64,000 bases of DNA from Aminobacter ciceronei (GTDB lineage: Bacteria; Pseudomonadota; Alphaproteobacteria; Rhizobiales; Rhizobiaceae): the NCBI RefSeq assembly GCF_014138625.1, contig NZ_JACJHY010000020.1:62001-126000 (forward strand). Reading direction: 5' to 3'. Positions 32,708-42,693 of the stretch are shown here, in pieces. Position 1 is the first letter of the stretch; every line of letters begins with the position of its first letter. Made by a program: the position numbers and the translations under genes. The notes under the pieces are model-generated. The model was not told the DNA's origin. It did no database searches and saw only the letters and a list, made by a program, of their open reading frames with translations.

Positions 32708-34705
32708 ATGCCGGCGACCAGAATTTTGTGGGGTCAAGTCGTCACCGTCCTTCTGCTCGTGCTCTTCACCACTTGGTGCGCGACACAATGGACGGCTTTA
32801 CGGCTCGGCTTCCAGTCGCAACTCGGTTCGCCTTGGTTCGAACTGGCCGGCCAGTCCGTCTATCCACCACCTGCATTTTTCTGGTGGTGGTTTTTCTACG
32901 ATGCTTATGCCCCTGAGGTTTTTCTCGAGGGGGCTCTGATTACGGCGAGCGGCGGCTTCGTCGCAATTGCGGCCGCTATCGGCATGTCGGTGTCGCGGGC
33001 GCGGGAGGCAAAGAACGCCGACACTTATGGCTCGGCGCGCTGGGCAACGCGCGGCGAAATAGCGGCAGAGGGCATTCTCGGCCTCGATGGCGTGGTGCTC
33101 GGCAAGCTCGACCGAGACTATTTGCGCCACGACGGTCCGGAACATGTGCTGTGCTTCGCACCAACCAGAAGCGGCAAAGGTGTTGGCCTGGTGGTGCCGT
33201 CGCTGCTTACATGGCCAGGAAGCGCAATTGTACACGACATCAAGGGTGAGAACTGGGAACTAACGGCCGGATGGCGGGCGCGTTTCGGCCGCGTGCTCCT
33301 GTTCGATCCGACCAACGCAGCCTCGGCCGCCTACAATCCTCTGCTTGAGGTGCGACGTGGCGAATGGGAAGTCCGTGACGTCCAGAATGTCGCCGATGTG
33401 CTGGTCGATCCGGAAGGGTCGTTGGAACGTCGCAATCACTGGGAGAAGACCAGCCACGCGCTGCTGGTCGGTGCCATTTTGCATGTGCTTTATGCCGAAA
33501 ACGACAAGACGCTTGCTGGCGTCGCCAGCTTTCTGTCCGATCCGCAACGGCCGATTGAAGCAACGCTGCGCACAATGATGCTAACGCGGCATCTGGGCGA
33601 CGCCGGTCCGCATCCAGTCGTGGCATCGGCAGCGCGCGAACTACTAAACAAGTCGGAGAATGAGCGATCAGGCGTGCTCTCGACCGCCATGAGCTTTCTG
33701 GGGCTTTATCGCGATCCGGTCGTGGCGAAAGTGACATCACGTTGCGACTGGCGGATCGCGGATCTTGTCGAGGGCAAGCGGCCGACGACGCTCTATCTGG
33801 TCGTGCCGCCGTCTGACATAAGCCGTACCAAGCCACTGATCCGGCTCGTGCTCAACCAGATCGGCCGCAGGCTGACCGAGGATCTGCATGCGAAGGAACG
33901 ACGACAGCGCCTGTTGATGATGCTGGACGAGTTCCCGGCTCTCGGCCGGCTCGATTTCTTCGAGTCGGCGCTCGCCTTCATGGCGGGCTACGGCATCAAG
34001 GCTTTCCTGATTGCGCAGTCGCTCAACCAGATCGAAAAGGCCTATGGGCCGAATAACTCCATCCTCGACAACTGCCATGTTCGTGTGAGCTTCGCCACCA
34101 ATGACGAGCGGACGGCCAAGCGCGTTTCGGACTCTCTGGGAACGGGAACTGAGATGCGAGCCATGAAGAACTATGCCGGCCACAGATTATCGCCCTGGCT
34201 CGGACACCTGATGGTCTCGCGGCAGGAAACGGCGCGTGCGCTGATGACGCCCGGCGAGATCATGCAACTTCCGCCGACCGATGCCATTGTAATGGTGTCG
34301 GGCCTGTTCCCGATCCGGGCGAAGAAGGCACGCTACTTCGTCGATCCACGCCTTGCCAAGCGTGTCGTGGCGCCACCGAAGCCTGCAACGACCGAAAGAA
34401 CGTCGCGACCCGACGACTGGACTAGCGCAACAGTCGCCGCGGCGTCGGAAGGCAATGCTCTCCAATCGCAGATCTTGACGGATACGCATGACGAGGACCC
34501 TGCAAATGGCGGCATTCGCCGCCAGCCCGAACTCCCCGAACACGAGGACATCGCGCCTCGGCGCACGGCTCATCTCGATGACGAGTTCGACCTCGACCGG
34601 GACGAGCCCGACGATGATGCCATCCGTCGGCGTGCGGTCGATCAGATAATGCGGCGCACCGCACGGCAGGCCGCCCTCGATCCCAATGATGGCATTGAGC
34701 TTTGA
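32708..34705 (+). CDS. traG: TraG/VirD4-type conjugative coupling protein
   Basis: A 665-residue inner-membrane ATPase that feeds relaxase-bound DNA into the channel. Two N-terminal membrane segments lie within residues 1-95. Walker A CFAPTRSGKGVGLVVPSLL is near 148-166, Walker B LLMMLDEFPALGRLDFFESA near 400, and LIAQSLNQIEKAYGPNN follows. The tail after about 565 is acidic and probably disordered. It follows the relaxase and precedes a small ribbon-helix-helix gene and the trb operon. Confidence 0.95.
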   Translation: MPATRILWGQVVTVLLLVLFTTWCATQWTALRLGFQSQLGSPWFELAGQSVYPPPAFFWWWFFYDAYAPEVFLEGALITASGGFVAIAAAIGMSVSRAREAKNADTYGSARWATRGEIAAEGILGLDGVVLGKLDRDYLRHDGPEHVLCFAPTRSGKGVGLVVPSLLTWPGSAIVHDIKGENWELTAGWRARFGRVLLFDPTNAASAAYNPLLEVRRGEWEVRDVQNVADVLVDPEGSLERRNHWEKTSHALLVGAILHVLYAENDKTLAGVASFLSDPQRPIEATLRTMMLTRHLGDAGPHPVVASAARELLNKSENERSGVLSTAMSFLGLYRDPVVAKVTSRCDWRIADLVEGKRPTTLYLVVPPSDISRTKPLIRLVLNQIGRRLTEDLHAKERRQRLLMMLDEFPALGRLDFFESALAFMAGYGIKAFLIAQSLNQIEKAYGPNNSILDNCHVRVSFATNDERTAKRVSDSLGTGTEMRAMKNYAGHRLSPWLGHLMVSRQETARALMTPGEIMQLPPTDAIVMVSGLFPIRAKKARYFVDPRLAKRVVAPPKPATTERTSRPDDWTSATVAAASEGNALQSQILTDTHDEDPANGGIRRQPELPEHEDIAPRRTAHLDDEFDLDRDEPDDDAIRRRAVDQIMRRTARQAALDPNDGIEL

Positions 34706-34709
34706 GCCC

Positions 34710-35162
34710 ATGAAGAACACGAAGAAAAAACAGCTCTCAGCCTATCTCGATCCGGACGTGATGAACGCGCTTGCCGATTATTCTGCTCGGCGCGATGTGT
34801 CGCTATCATTAATCGCCGAGGCAGCGATCGCCTCGTTCCTGTCCCCGGATGCTGAGGAACGCAAGGAGGCGGCAATCGCCCGCCGCCTCGACCAAATCGA
34901 CCGGCGCGTACAGCGCGTCGAGCGCGATGTCGGCATCGCCATCGAGACAATGGCGCTGTTCGTGCGCTTCTGGCTGAACTCGACCCCGGCTTTGCCGGAA
35001 TCTGCGCAGGCCGAAGCCCGTGCAAAAGGACTGCAGCGCTATGACGGGTTTATTGACGCGCTCGGCCGCAGATTGAGCAAAGGGCCAAAACTCAGGCAGG
35101 AAATCGCCGAGGACGTCCCGCCAGCCTCACCAACCGGCAAGGATGATTTGCCAGCGGGATAG
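34710..35162 (+). CDS. Ribbon-helix-helix (CopG-like) protein
   Basis: A 150-residue protein whose first 50 residues look like a ribbon-helix-helix DNA-binding fold (KKQLSAYLDPDVMNALADYS, SLSLIAEAAIASFL), followed by a coiled-coil-like segment (EERKEAAIARRLDQIDRRVQ). It starts four bases after the traG stop. Proteins of this kind are standard between traG and trbB and may control the trb promoter or act as an accessory oriT protein. Confidence 0.85.
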   Translation: MKNTKKKQLSAYLDPDVMNALADYSARRDVSLSLIAEAAIASFLSPDAEERKEAAIARRLDQIDRRVQRVERDVGIAIETMALFVRFWLNSTPALPESAQAEARAKGLQRYDGFIDALGRRLSKGPKLRQEIAEDVPPASPTGKDDLPAG

Positions 35163-35197
35163 GCACGGCCAAGCGCGAGATCGCCGCACCGCATTTT

Positions 35198-35224
35198 GCA
35201 AGTCTCTGCAGGTCGCATCACGAC
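35198..35224. promoter_or_regulatory. Leader element shared with traG, copy before trbB
   Basis: GCAAGTCTCTGCAGGTC followed by GCATCACGAC; see 32591-32617. It lies in the 146-base spacer before trbB, which is the only gap of this size between traG and the end of the trb operon. Confidence 0.5.
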
Positions 35225-35308
35225 ATCCCTTTTTGCTTGTTGCAAGGTCGATATTCCTGCCTCTTCTAATCATCCCCGACAGCGGCACGAACCAATTCGC
35301 CGCGAAGA

Positions 35309-36328
35309 ATGGGGATCATCGTGGCAATCAATCATCAAGCCGGCAGGGAAGCGGTGTCGCGCGGTGCACGCATGCTGCGCACGGCGCTTGGGCCCGCCAT
35401 TGCCGGCTTTCTTGAGGATCCTGATATCGTCGAGGTCATGCTCAACCCGGACGGGCGGCTCTGGGTCGACAGGCTGAAGGAAGGGCTCTCCGCCACCGAT
35501 GAACTCTTGATCCCGGCTGATGGCGAACGGATCATCCGGCTGGTGGCGCATCATGTCGGTGCCGAGGTACATCCCGACAGCCCTCGCGTTTCGGCCGAAC
35601 TGCCGGAAACAGGCGAGCGCTTCGAGGGCCTGCTGCCGCCTGTCGTGGCAGCACCCACCTTCGCCATCCGCAAGCCCGCCGTCGCCGTATTCACCCTCCA
35701 AGATTACGTCGCCGCCGGCATCGTGACCGAAGCCCAGGCTGACGTGCTGCGGCTTGCCGTCGAAAAACGAAAAAACATTCTGGTCGCCGGTGGCACGTCC
35801 ACGGGCAAGACCACGCTGGTCAATGCGCTGCTGGCGGAGGTCGCCAAAACCGCCGACCGCGTCGTGTTGATCGAAGACACGCGTGAACTGCAGTGCGCGG
35901 CGCCTAACCTAGTGGCGCTGCGGACGAAAGACGGCATCGCCTCGCTTTCCGATCTGGTGAAGTCGTCGCTGCGGCTTCGCCCCGATCGTATTCCGATTGG
36001 CGAGGTACGCGGCGCGGAAGCGCTCGACCTGTTGAAGGCCTGGGGCACCGGCCATCCCGGCGGCATCGGTACCATCCATGCAGGTTCCGCCCTTGGCGCA
36101 TTGCGCCGTCTCGAGCAGTTGGTGCAGGAGGCCGTCGTCACGGTCCCACGCGCGCTCATGGCGGAGACGGTCGACATTGTTGCTGTGCTCGCCGGTCGCG
36201 GCTCGTCCCGCCGGCTCGTTGAGATCGCGCTGGTCAACGGGCTCGACACAGTCACCGGCGACTACCGCATGCTCAAGGCCATCGAGACCCAACCAGACAT
36301 GGAACCACAATCCCCCATGGAGCTCTAA
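35309..36328 (+). CDS. trbB: TrbB, VirB11-type secretion ATPase
   Basis: A 339-residue hexameric ATPase of the mating-pair system. Walker [21 protein letters not shown] is near residues 153-172, the Asp box [12 protein letters not shown] follows, and then the Walker B region [20 protein letters not shown] and the His box [11 protein letters not shown]. It is first in the trb operon trbB-C-D-E-J-K-L-F-G-I, with overlapping or near-overlapping genes to 45177. Confidence 0.95.
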   Translation: MGIIVAINHQAGREAVSRGARMLRTALGPAIAGFLEDPDIVEVMLNPDGRLWVDRLKEGLSATDELLIPADGERIIRLVAHHVGAEVHPDSPRVSAELPETGERFEGLLPPVVAAPTFAIRKPAVAVFTLQDYVAAGIVTEAQADVLRLAVEKRKNILVAGGTSTGKTTLVNALLAEVAKTADRVVLIEDTRELQCAAPNLVALRTKDGIASLSDLVKSSLRLRPDRIPIGEVRGAEALDLLKAWGTGHPGGIGTIHAGSALGALRRLEQLVQEAVVTVPRALMAETVDIVAVLAGRGSSRRLVEIALVNGLDTVTGDYRMLKAIETQPDMEPQSPMEL

Positions 36329-36329
36329 A

Positions 36330-36680
36330 ATGAATCCGATCCGCTCTACTTCATCGTCTATGCCCAGGGTTGCGGCACTGCTTTCCACGGCTGCGGCGAC
36401 TACAGCCGGTATGACTATCATGATCGCGCCGGCTTTTGCCGCCGGGTCTTCCATGCCGTGGGAAGAGCCGCTTCAACAGATTCTCGAATCCGTTGAGGGG
36501 CCGGTCGCCAAGATCGTGGCGGTGATCATCATCATCGTTACCGGGTTGTCGCTCGCCTTCGGCGACACCTCGGGCGGATTCCGTCGGCTGATCCAGGTCG
36601 TTTTTGGGCTCTCGATCGCCTTCGCGGCGAGCTCGTTTTTCCTGTCGTTTTTCTCCTTCGGCGGCGGGGCGCTCGTCTGA
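36330..36680 (+). CDS. trbC: TrbC, conjugal pilin precursor
   Basis: A 116-residue small membrane protein with a long signal peptide ending near AFAAGS and two hydrophobic segments (IVAVIIIIVTGLSLAF and LIQVVFGLSIAFAASS). It starts two bases after trbB. TraF at 28525 is the expected processing enzyme. Confidence 0.9.
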   Translation: MNPIRSTSSSMPRVAALLSTAAATTAGMTIMIAPAFAAGSSMPWEEPLQQILESVEGPVAKIVAVIIIIVTGLSLAFGDTSGGFRRLIQVVFGLSIAFAASSFFLSFFSFGGGALV

Positions 36681-36955
36681 TGGCCATGCTGGAAGACGAA
36701 GAAGTTCGCGGCTTTTTCGCGCCGGTGCATCGCGCGCTCACCGAGCCGATCCTGCTCGGCGGCGCGCCGCGCGCCGTCGCCATCGCCAACGGCACGCTCG
36801 CCGGGGCCGTTGGGCTAGGCCTCCGCCTCTGGATCGCTGGTCTCGTCATCTGGGCGATCGGCCACTTCGCCGCCGTCTGGGCCGCGAAGCGCGACGCGCA
36901 ATTCGTCGACGTGGTTCGCCGGCATCTGCGCTACCCCGCGCATTTCGCTTGCTGA
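36680..36955 (+). CDS. trbD: TrbD, VirB3-like membrane subunit
   Basis: A 91-residue VirB3-type protein with FFAPVHRALTEPILLGGAPR at the start and one or two membrane segments (AVGLGLRLWIAGLVIWAIG). Its start overlaps the trbC stop by one base. It anchors TrbE at the inner membrane. Confidence 0.9.
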   Translation: MAMLEDEEVRGFFAPVHRALTEPILLGGAPRAVAIANGTLAGAVGLGLRLWIAGLVIWAIGHFAAVWAAKRDAQFVDVVRRHLRYPAHFAC

Positions 36956-36964
36956 GGTTTTGCT

Positions 36965-39514
36965 ATGATGAACCTAGCCGAATACCGCAAGAAGAGCACC
37001 AGTCTTGCCGACTATTTGCCTTGGGCAGCACTGGTCGCGCCGGGCGTGGTGCTCAATAAGGATGGCTCGTTCCAGCGAACCGCGCGTTTTCGCGGTCCCG
37101 ATCTCGACAGTGCGACGCCGGCCGAACTGGTCGGTACTACTGCACGGTTGAACAGCGCGCTGCGCCGTCTCGGGTCCGGCTGGGCGATATTTGTGGAAGC
37201 GCAACGCAACCCAACCACCGACTATCCTGACGACCGGTTCCCAGATTCCGCATCGGCGCTGCTCGATATCGAACGGCGAGAGCAATTCGAGGATGCGCCC
37301 GACCAGGGATCGCCACGCTTGCGCGATCATCGGCCGCGCGGGGACCTATTCGAGAGCAGCTATTTCCTCACCTTCGTCTGGCTGCCACCGACCGAGGAAG
37401 CGTCGCGGATGGAGGGCTGGCTTTACGAAGGTCGGGAAAAGACCGGCGCCGATCCGTGGGAACATTTGAAGAGTTTTGTCGACCGCACCGACCGTGTGCT
37501 GAAGCTGGTCGAAGGCTTTGTCCCGGAAGCCTTCTGGCTCGATGACTGGGAGACACTGACCTACCTGCACTCTTGCGTTTCCACCAGACGCCATCGCGTT
37601 CGCGTGCCAGAAACCCCGATGCATCTCGATGCGCTGCTGGTCGATCAGCCGCTCGCCGGCGGATTGGAACCGAGGCTCGGCGATGCCCATCTGCGCACGC
37701 TCACCATCATCGGTTTCCCCAGCGCAACCTTTCCGGGGATCCTCGACGAACTCAATCGGCTTGCCTTCGCCTACCGCTGGTCAACGCGAGCGATCATGCT
37801 CGACAAGACTGACGCCACCAAACTGCTGACGAAGATTCGCCGCCAGTGGTTCGCCAAACGCAAGTCAGTGGCTGCCATCCTGAAGGAGGTGATGACCAGT
37901 GAGGCATCAGTCCTCGTCGACACGGACGCCGCCAACAAGGCGGCCGATGCCGACGCGGCTCTGCAGGATCTCGGTTCCGACCAGATCGGTCAGGCCTATG
38001 TCACCGCAACCCTGACGGTTTGGGATGGCGATCCGTCGATCGCCGACGAGAAACTTCGGCTCCTCGAGACGGTCATTCAGGGTCGGGACTTCACCTGCAT
38101 CGTCGAACGCGTCAACGCGATCGAGGCATGGCTAGGCAGCATTCCCGGCCACGTGTATGCGAATGTCCGCCAGCCACCGCTGTCGACACTGAACCTGGCC
38201 CATATGATCCCGCTCTCGGCGGTCTGGGCAGGCCCTGAAACAGACGAGCATTTCGGTGCTCCGCCGCTGTTCTTCGCCAGGACAGAAGGCGCAACGCCCT
38301 TCCGGTTCAGCCTGCATGTCGGCGATGTCGGCCACACCCTGGTGATCGGACCGACGGGTGCGGGCAAGTCAGTCTTGTTGGCACTCATGGCACTTCAGTT
38401 CCGGCGATACGAGAACAACCAGATCTTTGCCTTCGACTTTGGCGGATCGATCCGCGCTGCGATACTTGCCATGGGTGGCGACTGGCACAATCTGGGAAGC
38501 AATACGTCGAGCGGGCAGGGAGCGGACGATCCGCTTGCTCTGCTTTCCCTGGCGGATCTGTCGGACGACATCGACGCCGTTTCGCTACAGCCGCTTGCCC
38601 GTATCCATCACACGCCGGAGCGGGCCTGGGCAGCCGACTGGCTCGTCGACATTCTGCTGCGCGAAGGCGTGCCTGTCACGCCGGAGGTTAGGGAATATCT
38701 CTGGTCAGCGCTGACGTCACTGGCCAGCGCGCCGGTTCAGGAACGGACGCTGACCGGCCTGACTGTGCTGCTGCAGTCATCGTCACTCAAGCAGGCACTG
38801 CGGCCCTATTGCATTGGCGGCCCCTATGGCCGGCTGCTCGATGCCGAGCACGAACGTCTCGGCGAGGCACCCGTTCAGGCCTTCGAGACCGAGGGTCTGA
38901 TCGGCACAGGTGCAGCTCCGGCCGTGCTTGCCTATCTCTTCCATCGCATCGAGCAAAGGATGGACGGCAGGCCGACGCTGCTGATGATCGACGAGGGCTG
39001 GCTGGCGCTCGACGATGGCGGCTTCGCCGATCAACTGCGCGAATGGCTAAAAACCCTTCGCAAGAAGAATGCTTCCGTCATCTTCGCCAGTCAGTCGCTC
39101 TCCGACATCGATGGCAGCAGGATTGCGCCGGCCATCGTCGAAAGCTGTCCAACGCGGCTGTTCCTGCCGAACGAGCGCGCCATCGAGCCGCAAATTACCC
39201 AGATCTACCGGCGCTTCGGCCTCAATGACCGCCAGATTGAGATCGTAGCCCGGGCGACGCCGAAGCGCGACTACTACTGCCAATCGCGCCGCGGCAACCG
39301 GCTGTTCGAACTCGGCCTTGGTCCGATAGCGCTGTCGCTGTGCGCCGCATCGTCCAAGTCCGATCAGGCGGCGGTGGAGCGGATCATCGCTGAGGACGGC
39401 CGGCAACAGTTCCTCGAGGCTTGGCTTGCCGATCGCGGTCTCTCCTGGGCAGCCGACCTCGTTCCCGGACTCACCAACGTCATCGACCAATCCACAAAGG
39501 AGTTTTCCTCATGA
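36965..39514 (+). CDS. trbE: TrbE, VirB4-type transfer ATPase
   Basis: An 849-residue VirB4-family ATPase. The N-terminal CagE/TrbE domain spans roughly 1-430. Walker A LVIGPTGAGKSVLLALMALQ is near 459-478 and Walker B PTLLMIDEGWLALDDGGF near 673-690. VIFASQSLSDIDGS follows. Its last codons overlap the trbJ start (ATGA). Confidence 0.95.
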   Translation: MMNLAEYRKKSTSLADYLPWAALVAPGVVLNKDGSFQRTARFRGPDLDSATPAELVGTTARLNSALRRLGSGWAIFVEAQRNPTTDYPDDRFPDSASALLDIERREQFEDAPDQGSPRLRDHRPRGDLFESSYFLTFVWLPPTEEASRMEGWLYEGREKTGADPWEHLKSFVDRTDRVLKLVEGFVPEAFWLDDWETLTYLHSCVSTRRHRVRVPETPMHLDALLVDQPLAGGLEPRLGDAHLRTLTIIGFPSATFPGILDELNRLAFAYRWSTRAIMLDKTDATKLLTKIRRQWFAKRKSVAAILKEVMTSEASVLVDTDAANKAADADAALQDLGSDQIGQAYVTATLTVWDGDPSIADEKLRLLETVIQGRDFTCIVERVNAIEAWLGSIPGHVYANVRQPPLSTLNLAHMIPLSAVWAGPETDEHFGAPPLFFARTEGATPFRFSLHVGDVGHTLVIGPTGAGKSVLLALMALQFRRYENNQIFAFDFGGSIRAAILAMGGDWHNLGSNTSSGQGADDPLALLSLADLSDDIDAVSLQPLARIHHTPERAWAADWLVDILLREGVPVTPEVREYLWSALTSLASAPVQERTLTGLTVLLQSSSLKQALRPYCIGGPYGRLLDAEHERLGEAPVQAFETEGLIGTGAAPAVLAYLFHRIEQRMDGRPTLLMIDEGWLALDDGGFADQLREWLKTLRKKNASVIFASQSLSDIDGSRIAPAIVESCPTRLFLPNERAIEPQITQIYRRFGLNDRQIEIVARATPKRDYYCQSRRGNRLFELGLGPIALSLCAASSKSDQAAVERIIAEDGRQQFLEAWLADRGLSWAADLVPGLTNVIDQSTKEFSS

Positions 39515-40260
39515 AGTCCGTTCTTGCACGTCGCCATATCCGTCGCATGGCGGCAGTTGGCGCACTCGCTGCTGCTGTTGGGCTGTCGTCGTGGCCGGCG
39601 TCGGCGCTGATCGTGTTCGATCCCAGGAACTATGCCGAAAACCTGCTTTCGGCCTCTCGCGCACTGGAGCAGATCCAGAACCAGATCACCTCGCTTCAAA
39701 ACGAAGCTCAGATGCTGATCAACCAGGCGAAAAACCTCACCTCGTTGCCGACCACGCTGCTTAGCCAGATCGAGGGCAATTTATCCAAGATGAAGAGCCT
39801 GCTCGGTGAGGCCGACAGGCTTGCCTACAGCGTCCAGGGTATCGAGAGCCAGTTCGCTTCCACCTACGAAAAATTCGGTTCGGAGCTTTCCAGCCAGCAG
39901 CTTGTCGATAGCGCACGCGAGCGCTGGCAGACCTCGGTATCTGCCTTTGAACATTCATTGATGGCCGGAGCCGTCGCCGTCGACAATATCGAGGGGACCA
40001 AGGAACAGACCAGCGCATTGGTCGGCGCCAGCCAGTCGGCTGTAGGCGTGTTGCAGGCGACACAAGCCGGCAACCAGTTGCTTGCCGTGCAGGCGAAGCA
40101 AATGGCCGACCTCACGGCAATGCTCGCCGCGCAAGGAAGGGCGGCAGCACTCGAAGAAGCGAGGACGGCTGCAGCGCAGGAGCAGGCGCGAGAACAGTTC
40201 AGCCGCTTCATGACGGGAAGCGGCTACAGCCCGTCATCCGTGAAGATGTTCCACGACTGA
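39511..40260 (+). CDS. trbJ: TrbJ, VirB5-like periplasmic transfer protein
   Basis: A 249-residue secreted protein with signal peptide ending near WPASALIVFD. It is rich in coiled-coil heptads (LEQIQNQITSLQNEAQMLIN) as in TrbJ/VirB5, the minor pilus-tip component. Translationally coupled to trbE. Confidence 0.9.
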   Translation: MKSVLARRHIRRMAAVGALAAAVGLSSWPASALIVFDPRNYAENLLSASRALEQIQNQITSLQNEAQMLINQAKNLTSLPTTLLSQIEGNLSKMKSLLGEADRLAYSVQGIESQFASTYEKFGSELSSQQLVDSARERWQTSVSAFEHSLMAGAVAVDNIEGTKEQTSALVGASQSAVGVLQATQAGNQLLAVQAKQMADLTAMLAAQGRAAALEEARTAAAQEQAREQFSRFMTGSGYSPSSVKMFHD

Positions 40261-40271
40261 GGCTGGTCACC

Positions 40272-40643
40272 ATGAACATCAAGATCGCCGCCCGGATGAC
40301 AGCCGTTTTTGCCCTTGGCGCCGCCATGACCGCCGCTTTCATGGCGTTGCGCGGCAACGGCTCGCAGGACGCGTCCTCCCCGCGCTCCGCACATCCGGGC
40401 GGCGAGCCGGCAAAGGTCGAACTTGCGCGATGCCGGGACATCGGCATGGCAGCAATCGTTGACGAGGCCTGCAGAAAGACCTGGGCCGAGAAGCGGAGGC
40501 GATTCCTGCGGCCATCCGGTTCCGTGGCGCCAAATTCGGTTCCGTCCGTTGACAAGGACCATAGCCGGCTCATGCCACTTCAGTCACCGATGCCGCCGCG
40601 GAATCTGGAAGATCAATCCCGCCCGAACACGGTGGCGCCATGA
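40272..40643 (+). CDS. trbK: TrbK-like putative entry-exclusion protein
   Basis: A 123-residue protein with an N-terminal membrane or signal segment (MTAVFALGAAMTAAFMALRG), then ARCRDIGMAAIVDEACRKTW, the small conserved core of the alternative TrbK family, and a proline-rich tail. It sits between trbJ and trbL, the usual place of trbK, and overlaps trbL by four bases. It would keep the host from receiving a second copy of the element. Confidence 0.72.
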   Translation: MNIKIAARMTAVFALGAAMTAAFMALRGNGSQDASSPRSAHPGGEPAKVELARCRDIGMAAIVDEACRKTWAEKRRRFLRPSGSVAPNSVPSVDKDHSRLMPLQSPMPPRNLEDQSRPNTVAP

Positions 40644-42010
40644 ACGACGCCGGCGTCATCGATCGTTTCCTCGAGACTTTCACCCGCTACATCGATTCCG
40701 GCTTTGGCTTGCTTGGCGGGGAAGTTGCGTTTCTTACCTCTACCTTGATCGTCATCGATATCACGCTCGCCGGCTTGTTCTGGGCCTGGGGTACTGACGA
40801 GGACGTGCTGCACCGGCTGGTTAAGAAGACGCTCTATATCGGCTTCTTCGCTTTCATCATCGGCAACTTCAATCGTCTCGCCGGAATCGTCTTCGACAGT
40901 TTTTCGGGGCTCGGTCTGGAGGCCGGAGGATCCGCACTTTCCGGCTCTGCGCTCCTGCAGCCGGGCCGCGTCGCGCAAGTCGGCATCGACGCCGGCAATC
41001 CGATTCTTGAAGCTGCCAGCCAGTTGATGGGCTACGTCTCGTTCTTCGAGAATTTTGTCCAAATCGCGGTGCTGATGATCGCTTGGGCGATCGTGCTGAT
41101 CGCCTTTTTCATTCTCGCCGTCCAGATCTTCGTCACCCTGATTGAATTCAAGCTGACGACGCTTGCCGCCTTTGTGCTGATCCCATTCGCGCTGTTCAAC
41201 AGGACCGCCTTCCTCGCCGAGAAGGTGCTCGGCAATATCGTAGCCTCGGGCGTGAAGATCCTCGTGCTCGCCGTCATCGTCGGTATCGGCTCGGGCCTCT
41301 TCGGCGAGTTCACGCAAGGCTTTGGCGCGGAGCAACCGACGATAACGGATGCGCTGTCGCTCGTGCTCGGCGCCTTGTCGCTGATGGGGCTTTCGATCTT
41401 TGGTCCTGGCATCGCAACTGGTCTGGTTTCCGGCGCCCCACAACTTGGCGCGGGCGCGGCTGTCGGCACAAGCCTCGCCGCCGCCGGACTTGGTGCTGCC
41501 GGCACCATGGGCGCTCGCGCTGGATTGAGCGGCGCGGCAAGTGCTGCAGGAGTCGGAGCACGCATGTCGGCGGCTGCAGCGCGTGGCGGCGCCCATCTGG
41601 CGGGCAGCACTACAGCTGCCTGGGGACTAGCCGCGGCAACATCTGGACAGAGCGGTGCAGGTTCCATCGCTGCCGGCACAGCAGGTGTCGCCAAGGCTGG
41701 TGCTGGCGCCACCGCTCAACCGGTGAAGCAGGCGATCTCGCGCGCGGCTTCAGCCCTGTCGGCCAGTCATGAGGCTGGCCGCTCGGCCGCGTGGACTGCA
41801 ACCGGTGGAGAGCGGCCATCAGGAACCACCCCTTCAGGGTCTAGGACGACCACCGCACCGGGTGCGGGATCGCCGCCGGAATGGGCGAGCCGCATGAAGC
41901 GCGGCCAGGCCATGAGCCATGGCGCCAGCATGGCCGCGCACTCCGTCCGCTCCGGCGATCACGGCGGCGGCTCAATGAATGTTTCCCTCAATCAGGACGA
42001 CCGCCGATGA
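40640..42010 (+). CDS. trbL: TrbL, VirB6-like polytopic channel protein
   Basis: A 456-residue protein with at least five membrane segments in its first 260 residues (VAFLTSTLIVIDITLAGLFW; VLMIAWAIVLIAFFILAVQI; KILVLAVIVGIGSGLF). The C-terminal 190 residues are rich in Ala, Gly and Ser, typical of TrbL. Overlaps trbF by four bases. Confidence 0.93.
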   Translation: MNDAGVIDRFLETFTRYIDSGFGLLGGEVAFLTSTLIVIDITLAGLFWAWGTDEDVLHRLVKKTLYIGFFAFIIGNFNRLAGIVFDSFSGLGLEAGGSALSGSALLQPGRVAQVGIDAGNPILEAASQLMGYVSFFENFVQIAVLMIAWAIVLIAFFILAVQIFVTLIEFKLTTLAAFVLIPFALFNRTAFLAEKVLGNIVASGVKILVLAVIVGIGSGLFGEFTQGFGAEQPTITDALSLVLGALSLMGLSIFGPGIATGLVSGAPQLGAGAAVGTSLAAAGLGAAGTMGARAGLSGAASAAGVGARMSAAAARGGAHLAGSTTAAWGLAAATSGQSGAGSIAAGTAGVAKAGAGATAQPVKQAISRAASALSASHEAGRSAAWTATGGERPSGTTPSGSRTTTAPGAGSPPEWASRMKRGQAMSHGASMAAHSVRSGDHGGGSMNVSLNQDDRR

Positions 42011-42693
42011 ACTTCTTCAAACGACCTTCTGTTCGATACGGCAAGACGCCTCAGTCGGAGACGCCATACCAACGTGCTGCGCAGGTCTGGGATGAACGCA
42101 TCGGATCGGCCCGTGTGCAAGCGAAGAACTGGCGGCTGATGGCCTTCGGCTCGCTCTTCATGGCCGGCGGGTTCGCTTCCGCTTTGGTCTGGCAGTCGAC
42201 GCGTGGCACCGTGGTTTCCTGGGTCGTACAGGTCGACAAATTCGGCGAGGCGCAAGCGGTCGCCCCGGCCGTCGCCGACTATCGGCCGACCGATCCGCAG
42301 ATCGCATGGCATCTCGCCCGCTTCATAGAGCAGGTGAGAAGCATCGCGGCCGATCCGGTCATTGTCCGCCAGAGTTGGTTGCGCGCCTATGACTACACGA
42401 CCGATCGCGGCGCCGTTTCTCTGAACGATTATGCCCGCCTGAACGACCCCTTCACCAAGGTCGGCAAAATCCAGATTGCTATCGAGATCTCCAGCGTCAT
42501 CCGAGCGTCGCCGGACTCGTTCCGCGTCACCTGGATCGAGCGCCGCTATGAGAATGGCAGCCTGGCCAGCACCGAGCGCTGGGCCGCCATCCTCACCATC
42601 GTCACTCAACAACCCCGCGACGCCGACCGGCTGAAGGCCAATCCGCTCGGCATCTATGTCAACGCCATCAACTGGTCGAAGGAGCTTTCATGA
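42007..42693 (+). CDS. trbF: TrbF, VirB8-like assembly protein
   Basis: A 228-residue bitopic protein: one membrane segment (WRLMAFGSLFMAGGFASALV) and a periplasmic NTF2-like VirB8 domain (RPTDPQIAWHLARFIEQVRS, TWIERRYENGSLASTERWAA). Coupled to trbL and trbG by ATGA overlaps. Confidence 0.93.
   Translation: MNFFKRPSVRYGKTPQSETPYQRAAQVWDERIGSARVQAKNWRLMAFGSLFMAGGFASALVWQSTRGTVVSWVVQVDKFGEAQAVAPAVADYRPTDPQIAWHLARFIEQVRSIAADPVIVRQSWLRAYDYTTDRGAVSLNDYARLNDPFTKVGKIQIAIEISSVIRASPDSFRVTWIERRYENGSLASTERWAAILTIVTQQPRDADRLKANPLGIYVNAINWSKELS

Noticed and set aside
40613-41596. Open frame antisense to trbL (327 codons)
   Set aside because: Charged low-complexity translation opposite a clear membrane-protein gene; a shadow.
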